Assembly: GCA_021286885.1 (NCBI GenBank)
Contig: JAJTBM010000010.1
Location: 1-19,674, forward strand
Source of the DNA: Rhodocyclales bacterium
GTDB lineage: Bacteria > Pseudomonadota > Gammaproteobacteria > Burkholderiales > Rhodocyclaceae
Length of the DNA: 19,674 bases
Direction of reading: 5' to 3'
Each line of letters starts with the position of its first letter. Positions within the stretch are counted from its first letter, which is position 1. Positions 14,997 to 19,674 of the stretch are shown here, piece after piece. The notes beneath the pieces were generated by a model. That model saw nothing but the letters and a program-made list of their open reading frames with translations, did not search any database and had not been told where the DNA came from. Position numbers and translations under genes: made by a program.

Positions 14997-16621
14997 TTCT
15001 TCTTCCCTTTGCCGGCGTCCTTGGCGGCATCGGCGACGCACTTGGTCATGCACAGGGTAATCAACTCGCCTTCCACCTTGCCATCCAGGGTCTTGCCGCC
15101 AAAGGCGGGCTGGGCGGCCACGGCGCCGTAGATTTCTTCCATGGCATCGGCCTTGCCCTTCAGGGTCAGGGTGACTTTCACGCCGTTATCCCCGTCTTCC
15201 TTTTTCTCCACATCGGAGGCGCCGGGAATGTCACGCAGGGCCTTGGCAAAGGCCAGGCGCATGGGCAGGGGCAAAGCGGTACCGGCCAGGGACACGGTAA
15301 ATTGGCGGCCCCGGGCGGCCCGGTCGGCCCAATAGCCCAGGGTCAGCCCGGCAAACTGGGGCGCGAGCTTGTCGGCGATTTTCTTGGAAGCGAGGGCGGC
15401 GCAGGCCTCGATGTTCATCCCGCTGGCCAGCATGCTTTCGGACACGGCAGAAATCACCTCATTGCCCGCCGTGGCAAATACCTTCAGCTCGGCATTCACC
15501 GCACAGGCAATCTGGCCGGTGGCCGGATCTTTATCGCCACCGATCACGGTGGAATTGCCCACCATCAGGAAGTCGGCATTGGCCTTGGTACGGGCAAACT
15601 CCGAGAACTTGCTCATCTCGGCGCCATTGGTCAGGGTGCCCAGGGTGATGGTGCGGTCGCCGAAGAACTTGCTGCGGGTGTTGGACGCATCTTGCAGGCG
15701 CAGATCGTACTCGCGCAGATTGCCGCTGAAGGCCGACAGGAAAGCCGACTTGCTCACCGGCTTGGAAGTATCCTGGTACTCCACCAGCTTGCGGTAAGAA
15801 GCCCGCTCATGGGAGCTGGCCGCCACGTCCTTCTGGTTGATGCTGGCCGACGATGCCTGATGGGAGCTGGCAGCGGCGTAATCCGAACGGCCCCGGTACG
15901 ACGAAGCCGATGCGGCCTGGGCATTCACCTGGCGTTGCTCGCTGGCCGCCACCGCCCCCGACCCACCATACCCATCCTGAGCCCGGGCGGCCATGGCGCT
16001 ATTGGAAGAACCCGAATAGCGGGCCGACGATGCCGAGGCCGCATCCACGCTGGAAGAGGCCGCCACCGCGCTCTTGCTCGAAGAACTCGAAGCCGAGGCC
16101 TTGAGCGACTTGTCCCGGTAGGACGAACCCGCGTCGTAGTTGAACTCGGTCACTTCACGCAGGGGCAGGTTCAGATCCCGGGAAGAGGTCAGAAACTCAT
16201 CGACCAGCATCATGATGGAGAAGCTGCGGTCGTTCAGCTTGTCGAGCTCGGTACCCCGGATCGCGTTCTTGATCTGGCGCCGATCCACCACCGCCTCGAT
16301 GCGCGTGACGAAATCGGCCCCCTCGCGCCGTTCTTCCTGCACCTGCACATCGCGCAGCTGCTTGGCCACCTCGTTCACGATGGCGGCAAAGCGCGGATCG
16401 CTCGCATCCAGGGCCGTGGCGTCCTTGATGGCCTTCACCACCGCATCCCGAATGGCCTCCTGCTTGGCCGCGTTGCGGATCGAAGCCGCATCCCCGGCGT
16501 TCAGGGGCGTGCGCCCCTCACCAAACACCGAGCTTTGGGCCAGAGCCGGCGCCGCCAGGGCCGTCAGGCCAGAAACAAACGCCCAGGTCACCAGGCGGGA
16601 CACCATCTTCTGCTTGTTCAT
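14993..16621 (-). CDS. Secreted FlgT-N/LPP20-like protein with Ser/Ala-rich linker
   Basis: The 542-residue protein has a signal peptide (cleavage near ALAQ, residue 29). Residues 33-122 (GEGRTPL, then RNAAKQEAIRDAVVKAI and EAVVDRRQIKNAI) resemble the N-terminal domain of FlgT and LPP20-type envelope proteins. Residues 166-275 are almost only Ser, Ala, Gly and Tyr (for example KASASSSSSKSAVAASSS) and should be disordered. A second folded part (about 295-430) contains ADFLMVGNSTVIGG and CAVNAELKVFATAGNEVI, similar to the CsgG/LpoB type of envelope domain. The end is Lys-rich. ATG 16621 is chosen because it begins the signal peptide, but no good ribosome-binding site precedes it. A GTG at 16681 is an alternative. 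Confidence 0.75.
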   Translation of the reverse strand: MNKQKMVSRLVTWAFVSGLTALAAPALAQSSVFGEGRTPLNAGDAASIRNAAKQEAIRDAVVKAIKDATALDASDPRFAAIVNEVAKQLRDVQVQEERREGADFVTRIEAVVDRRQIKNAIRGTELDKLNDRSFSIMMLVDEFLTSSRDLNLPLREVTEFNYDAGSSYRDKSLKASASSSSSKSAVAASSSVDAASASSARYSGSSNSAMAARAQDGYGGSGAVAASEQRQVNAQAASASSYRGRSDYAAASSHQASSASINQKDVAASSHERASYRKLVEYQDTSKPVSKSAFLSAFSGNLREYDLRLQDASNTRSKFFGDRTITLGTLTNGAEMSKFSEFARTKANADFLMVGNSTVIGGDKDPATGQIACAVNAELKVFATAGNEVISAVSESMLASGMNIEACAALASKKIADKLAPQFAGLTLGYWADRAARGRQFTVSLAGTALPLPMRLAFAKALRDIPGASDVEKKEDGDNGVKVTLTLKGKADAMEEIYGAVAAQPAFGGKTLDGKVEGELITLCMTKCVADAAKDAGKGKKK

Positions 16622-16643
16622 AAGGAGAGTTCCATTCCACACA

Positions 16644-16667
16644 ACGTCTAAACGTTTAAACGTCCAA
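16644..16667. repeat. Three tandem octamers
   Basis: ACGTCTAA, ACGTTTAA and ACGTCCAA follow one another without a gap. The middle junction makes a perfect 12-bp palindrome, ACGTTTAAACGT (16652-16663). The block lies 22 bases upstream of the FlgT/LPP20-like gene start, where a regulator or the ribosome could be affected. Confidence 0.6.
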
Positions 16668-16754
16668 AAGCCTCGAACCACAAAGCATCAAACCTCATAC
16701 AGCGCATCCGCCTGCGGGCCACGCCCCGCGCAGCCCGCAACTTGCAACGTGCAC

Positions 16755-16776
16755 CTTCCAACTTCCAACCTTCAAA
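16755..16776. repeat. Short tandem heptamers
   Basis: CTTCCAA occurs at 16755-16761 and 16762-16768, with a degenerate third copy (CTTCAAA) at 16770-16776. It lies in the 170-base spacer before the FlgT/LPP20-like gene, just downstream of the TPR lipoprotein stop. Confidence 0.5.
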
Positions 16777-16791
16777 CCCCGCCACTCAGGC

Positions 16792-17325
16792 TCAGCGGGG
16801 CTTGGGTACCTCGATCACCAGATCATCAGCCCGCACCACGGTCTTGCCGCCAGACTCCCGAATGCTCAACTGGGAACCCACCTGGGCCCGGGCGCCGCCG
16901 CCTTCGGCGGGCAATTGCACCTGCACCCCGGCCACGGCGCGGCTGCGGCTCGGAAAGCTGGCATTCATCAGATCCGTATAGGCATTCATTTCACGGATCG
17001 CGGCCAGATTAGGATTGGCATCAATGGCCGCGTCATCGCGCAAGCCGGTCTTGATGGCCTGCTCCAGGGCCATCAGCGCCCCGTTTCTATCCCCCAGCAG
17101 GGCCCGGGCCTGGGCCAGCAGGTAATGGGCCTCGTAATCGTTCGGGGTTTTTTCGGTGAGCTGAACCGCCCGCTCGGCGGCAATCGAATAGTTTTTGGCA
17201 TCCAGCGCCTGCAGGGTTTCGGTCTTGAGCCCATCGGCAGATTTGAAACCCGCGCCATCGCATGCCGCCAGCCCCAGGGCCAGCACAGCCGCAGCCATCC
17301 ATGAATACTTGAAACCACCCTTCAT
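16792..17325 (-). CDS. TPR-like lipoprotein
   Basis: This 177-residue protein has a lipobox LAAC with Cys22 as the lipidated residue. Residues 32-95 form two or more TPR-like helical pairs (ALDAKNYSIAAERAVQLTEK, then NDYEAHYLLAQARALLGDRN). The C-terminal 60 residues include VAGVQVQLPAEGG and a beta-rich end. Asp at +2 after the lipidated Cys (CDG) could favour inner-membrane retention in enterobacterial Lol logic; whether that rule holds here is unknown. The ATG is 10 bases after the upstream stop with GAGGG before it. It probably scaffolds protein contacts for the locus. Confidence 0.8.
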   Translation of the reverse strand: MKGGFKYSWMAAAVLALGLAACDGAGFKSADGLKTETLQALDAKNYSIAAERAVQLTEKTPNDYEAHYLLAQARALLGDRNGALMALEQAIKTGLRDDAAIDANPNLAAIREMNAYTDLMNASFPSRSRAVAGVQVQLPAEGGGARAQVGSQLSIRESGGKTVVRADDLVIEVPKPR

Positions 17326-17335
17326 GGCTCAGCCC

Positions 17336-17821
17336 TCATTCAGAAAAAAGAGAAATGGAATAAGACCGGCCATTCCGATCCTGGCAGATGCCCGCCAGGC
17401 CCTGGGCCATATAGCCCACCGAGAGATCATTGCGCACCTGCACGTAGCAATTGAGCAGCCCCAATTCGGTGGGAATCCGGCCGCTCAGGGTGAAACGGCG
17501 GGCGCAATAAGGATTGGCCTCGTCCCGGCATTGCTCGGGCTGCACATCCAGCCGCCCAAAGCTACTGGCACCCTCTGCCCGAGCCTCCAGGAAAGCGCCT
17601 TCGGGATGGAAGCGCAAACGCCCCGGAATGCGCAGCTCACGCGCATTGGCGACAATCTCGAAGCGTGCAAAACGCTCCAGCATCGGCGCATTGTCGAGGG
17701 CAAGCGCCGGGGCCGAGGGCGGCGCTTCAGGGGCCGAAGCGCATCCGCCCAACACCACCATGCCCACCCCCATCCACATGCCCACCAAGGCCATACGCAG
17801 GGCCTGCTGCTTCACATTCAT
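17336..17821 (-). CDS. Lipoprotein of unknown function, first gene of the envelope locus
   Basis: The 161-residue protein has a lipobox LGGC with Cys27 and a Pro/Ala-rich linker (CASAPEAPPSAPAL). The mature domain contains four cysteines (in EQC, PYC, LNC and GIC), suitable for two disulfides. ATG 17821 is chosen: AAGGAG lies 8 bases upstream, while the in-frame GTG at 17830 overlaps that site. I do not recognise the family. It opens the operon behind the promoter at 17927-17956 and a 5' leader with a hairpin. Confidence 0.8.
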   Translation of the reverse strand: MNVKQQALRMALVGMWMGVGMVVLGGCASAPEAPPSAPALALDNAPMLERFARFEIVANARELRIPGRLRFHPEGAFLEARAEGASSFGRLDVQPEQCRDEANPYCARRFTLSGRIPTELGLLNCYVQVRNDLSVGYMAQGLAGICQDRNGRSYSISLFSE

Positions 17822-17855
17822 ATACCGCACTCCTTACCGTCAGCAAATGATTAAT

Positions 17856-17876
17856 CCCACGGCGCAATGCCATGGG
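17856..17876 (-). promoter_or_regulatory. Leader hairpin of the envelope operon
   Basis: On the minus strand CCCATGGC and GCCGTGGG pair over 8 bp (one G-U) around a 5-base loop. The structure lies in the roughly 100-base leader between the predicted transcription start and the first lipoprotein gene. Confidence 0.45.
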
Positions 17877-17926
17877 CACAACGCACAAATTGCTAACGGT
17901 ATAGGCTTTCGTCATTAGCGCGGGCG

Positions 17927-17956
17927 ATTATAGGAGCACAAAAGCCGTTCTAACAA
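17927..17956 (-). promoter_or_regulatory. Promoter of the envelope operon
   Basis: Read on the minus strand, TTGTTA (17956-17951) and a perfect TATAAT (17932-17927) are separated by 18 bp. The surrounding DNA is AT-rich compared with the rest of the locus. Transcription would start near 17920 and give a leader of about 100 bases before ATG 17821. Confidence 0.65.
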
Positions 17957-18048
17957 ATTTTTCATCAAAAAAGACTAAACCATTAAAATGACTTCCAGCT
18001 AATCCAAAATGACTATGAACCAGGTCACATCCTAGCCACCAGATAAGG

Positions 18049-18068
18049 CCTGTTCAGAATTCAACAGG
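18049..18068 (-). terminator. Possible terminator after the AraC-family gene
   Basis: CCTGTT and AACAGG form a 6-bp inverted repeat around an 8-base centre, 15 bases after the regulator stop. No T-run follows on the minus strand, so it is a weak candidate. The rest of 17957-18082 holds only AT-rich DNA, with AAAATGACT occurring twice. Confidence 0.3.
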
Positions 18069-18082
18069 GCTTGGAAGCCCCC

Positions 18083-19054
18083 TCACACCCACAAGCGATA
18101 CACCCAGAACGATTCATCCTCCTGGTAGCGGCGGGCGAAGTCGGTAGGGGTGAAGCCGGTGATGCGGCGGGAGGCGCGGGTCATGTGGGCTTGATCAGAA
18201 AAGCCGTGTTCGAGGGCGAGGTTGGCCCAGTCGAAGGGCTGGCCGGCGGCGTGGCGGTCGCGGGCGGCAAAGAACAGGCTTTCGGTGCGCACCAGGCCCT
18301 GCCATTCGCGCAGGGAGCGGCCACTGTGGGCCTTGATGCGGCGTTCCACCTGGCGCGGGCTGTGGGTGAGGCGCCATTGGTGGGCCTGGAAGGCGAGGCG
18401 TTCGACCCAATGGCGGCCTAGCCGACGCAAGGAGGCCATGCCGCCCTGCTGGCCTGCCTGGGCCTGCCAGCGGGGGCCCAGATGCTGGGCCAGCACCGCC
18501 AGGGTGGCGGCGTCATCCGGGGCCGCCACCAGCGCATCCAGAAACGGCCACCAGGCGCGCCCGAGCAGCCCGTGGGCCGGCACAAAGCGGTCTTGCAGGG
18601 TGCTGGGGTCCAGGCCGAACAGGGCCCGTACCGCGTCTGCCGTCATGCACACCATCCCGCCCCGCCCGGCGCTGGGGGCCCAGCTGGTAAAGGGATGGCT
18701 CTGGCTGCCCGACAAGACCACCGAAGCCCCATACGGCGTCCAGCAGGGCTGCCCGCCCCGTTCGCGCACCACCCCCACCTCAAAATCCTGAAACCACGAC
18801 AAAGCCAGCAAGGGCGACGCACAAAAGTGGGACAAGCGCTGGGCATCGGTGAGGCCCAGCCCCCGGATGTCGCGGCACACCACCGCCACCAGGGCCCCGG
18901 CCAGGGCGGCGGGGGCGGGATACAGCCGGGCGCAGGCCTCGCCCTCCGGCACTCGAGGTGCGCGGGTGGCCGGATGGGGGCAGGCAGGCGCCGGGGGCCG
19001 GGCCAGCCCGGGCGGCGGCAGCCCCGCAGCAGAGAATATGGAAGCCTTTTCCAT
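18083..19054 (-). CDS. AraC-family transcriptional regulator
   Basis: The 323-residue protein has a C-terminal AraC-type DNA-binding domain at about residues 210-320. Its two helix-turn-helix units are visible in RQVERRIKAHSGRSLREWQG and WANLALEHGFSDQAHMTRAS, followed by the family ending ITGFTPTDFARRY. The N-terminal 200 residues would hold the sensor part; the pattern is not one I can match to a ligand. ATG 19054 is chosen as the first Met giving a normal AraC length. The frame stays open further upstream to 19579, but that part overlaps the P450 gene on the other strand. Divergent placement suggests it controls the P450 gene. Confidence 0.88.
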   Translation of the reverse strand: MEKASIFSAAGLPPPGLARPPAPACPHPATRAPRVPEGEACARLYPAPAALAGALVAVVCRDIRGLGLTDAQRLSHFCASPLLALSWFQDFEVGVVRERGGQPCWTPYGASVVLSGSQSHPFTSWAPSAGRGGMVCMTADAVRALFGLDPSTLQDRFVPAHGLLGRAWWPFLDALVAAPDDAATLAVLAQHLGPRWQAQAGQQGGMASLRRLGRHWVERLAFQAHQWRLTHSPRQVERRIKAHSGRSLREWQGLVRTESLFFAARDRHAAGQPFDWANLALEHGFSDQAHMTRASRRITGFTPTDFARRYQEDESFWVYRLWV

Positions 19055-19129
19055 GGCCCGAGTATAGGCAGGCGCGCCCCGGCGCGGGTGTCGTTTTCGT
19101 TCAAGACGCGCCCCGGGCCCCGCGCCAGA

Positions 19130-19144
19130 CTGGATGCCATCCAG
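19130..19144. promoter_or_regulatory. Palindrome between the AraC-family and P450 genes
   Basis: CTGGATG and CATCCAG form a perfect 15-bp palindrome with one central base, 24 bases upstream of the P450 ATG. The 114-base divergent spacer has no other strong repeat. It is a candidate operator, though AraC-family proteins more often bind direct repeats. Confidence 0.4.
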
Positions 19145-19168
19145 ATCAACCCACCTGCGAGGCCCGCC

Positions 19169-19674
19169 ATGAACACCCCCGGCCCATCTTCCTCCGGCTG
19201 CCCTTTCCACCCAGCGCCCAGGCCCGATACGAGCCACACTGCCCCCCACTCCGCCCCCCACGCCCAGCCCCCGGGCGCGTGGCCGCCGGGGCCCCGGGGG
19301 GGCCCTTTGGGCTGGGGCTTGCTGCGCGCCATGGCCCGGGATCTGACCGGCACCCTCGCCCGCTGGCAGGCCGAGTATGGCGACGTAGTGCACCTGCGCA
19401 TCTGGCCCGAGCATGAGGTGATGATCACCCGCCCCCAGCTGATCCGCGAAGTGCTGATCCAGCACCATGACAGCCTGATCCGCTGGGAGCGGGGCATCGA
19501 GGTGTTTGCCCAGGCCCACGGCGCCTCTGCCTTCACTTCGGAGGGCGACACCTGGGCGCGCAAGCGCCAGGCCCTGCAACCCAGCTTCAGCGGCCGGGCG
19601 GTGGCCGACCTAGTGCCCGCCATCGTCGCTGCCACCGACCGGGCCCTGGCCCACGGGCCCGCCACCCACCCGGC
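19169..19674 (+). CDS. Cytochrome P450, N-terminal part (3' end outside window)
   Basis: The first 168 residues are visible. After a Pro/Ser-rich start comes the proline-rich PPGPRGGPLGWG, then a P450 N-terminal beta sheet (YGDVVHLRIWPEHEVMITRP, then IREVLIQHHDSL). The C-helix motif WARKR near residue 132 (W-x-x-x-R, a haem propionate contact) is followed by QPSFSG. This is the class of bacterial P450s with LxGWG-type N-termini. The I-helix and haem Cys lie beyond the edge. Such enzymes hydroxylate or epoxidise small molecules; the substrate cannot be told. No membrane anchor is present. Confidence 0.9.
   Translation, partial: MNTPGPSSSGCPFHPAPRPDTSHTAPHSAPHAQPPGAWPPGPRGGPLGWGLLRAMARDLTGTLARWQAEYGDVVHLRIWPEHEVMITRPQLIREVLIQHHDSLIRWERGIEVFAQAHGASAFTSEGDTWARKRQALQPSFSGRAVADLVPAIVAATDRALAHGPATHP

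Noticed and set aside
19055..19579. Upstream extension of the AraC-family frame
   Set aside because: It overlaps the P450 gene on the opposite strand and would add 175 residues with no known domain. The ATG at 19054 gives the usual family length.
1..19674. Search for tRNA, rRNA and CRISPR arrays
   Set aside because: No cloverleaf-like, rRNA-like or regularly spaced repeat-spacer pattern was seen by reading; a covariance-model scan would be needed to exclude small RNAs.

Overview
The window is GC-rich bacterial DNA. It holds most of the left half of a Mu-like transposable prophage (about 1-12219), followed by host chromosome (12343 to the end). The codon usage, the BcepMu-like phage type and the neighbouring genes suggest a betaproteobacterium, perhaps Rhodocyclales or Burkholderiales. 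That placement is inference; there is no rRNA or tRNA in the window to fix it.

Prophage early block (1-3068, minus strand). A leftward operon encodes a Ner/Cro-like DNA-binding protein, a small winged-helix protein, a DUF3102-like coiled-coil protein and a D,D(35)E transposase that runs off the left edge. It is read from a strong promoter (TTGACA, 17 bp, TAACAT) at 3149-3177, whose spacer is filled by an inverted repeat that looks like the repressor operator. The repressor gene is divergent (3186-3902, plus). Two accessory genes follow: a 68-residue hypothetical protein and a zinc-ribbon membrane protein.

Prophage lysis and head block (4823-12219, plus strand). A tightly packed operon, mostly with overlapping start and stop codons, encodes a lysozyme, a holin-like protein, a TraR/DksA zinc finger, a DUF2730 protein, a small winged-helix protein, a DUF3486 protein (Mu gp27-like small terminase), the large terminase, the DUF935 portal, a MuF minor head protein, a small acidic protein, and the Mu gpG-like morphogenesis protein. 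The most interesting gene is the MuF protein. Its C-terminal half carries a HEYAH metalloprotease-like motif and a conserved tail of the kind found on phage-encoded MuF polymorphic toxins. The coupled 112-residue acidic protein behind it is a good immunity candidate. The late operon stops after gpG: no head protease, major capsid or tail gene follows, so this is either a deleted prophage remnant or an assembly join.

Host envelope locus (12343-17821, minus strand). Five co-oriented genes all encode exported proteins: two lipoproteins (one with TPR-like repeats), a Ser/Ala-rich FlgT/LPP20-like protein, a large secreted partner that starts inside the previous stop codon, and a small secreted protein. 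A clear promoter (TTGTTA, 18 bp, TATAAT) precedes the first gene. Two of the spacers contain different short tandem repeats, including a 35-bp alternating purine-pyrimidine tract that could adopt Z-DNA. I cannot assign the locus to a known system.

Right end. An AraC-family regulator (minus) is divergent from a cytochrome P450 (plus) that runs off the right edge. The 114-bp space between them contains a 15-bp palindrome. No tRNA, rRNA or CRISPR array was seen, and no stretch over 300 bases lacks a gene.
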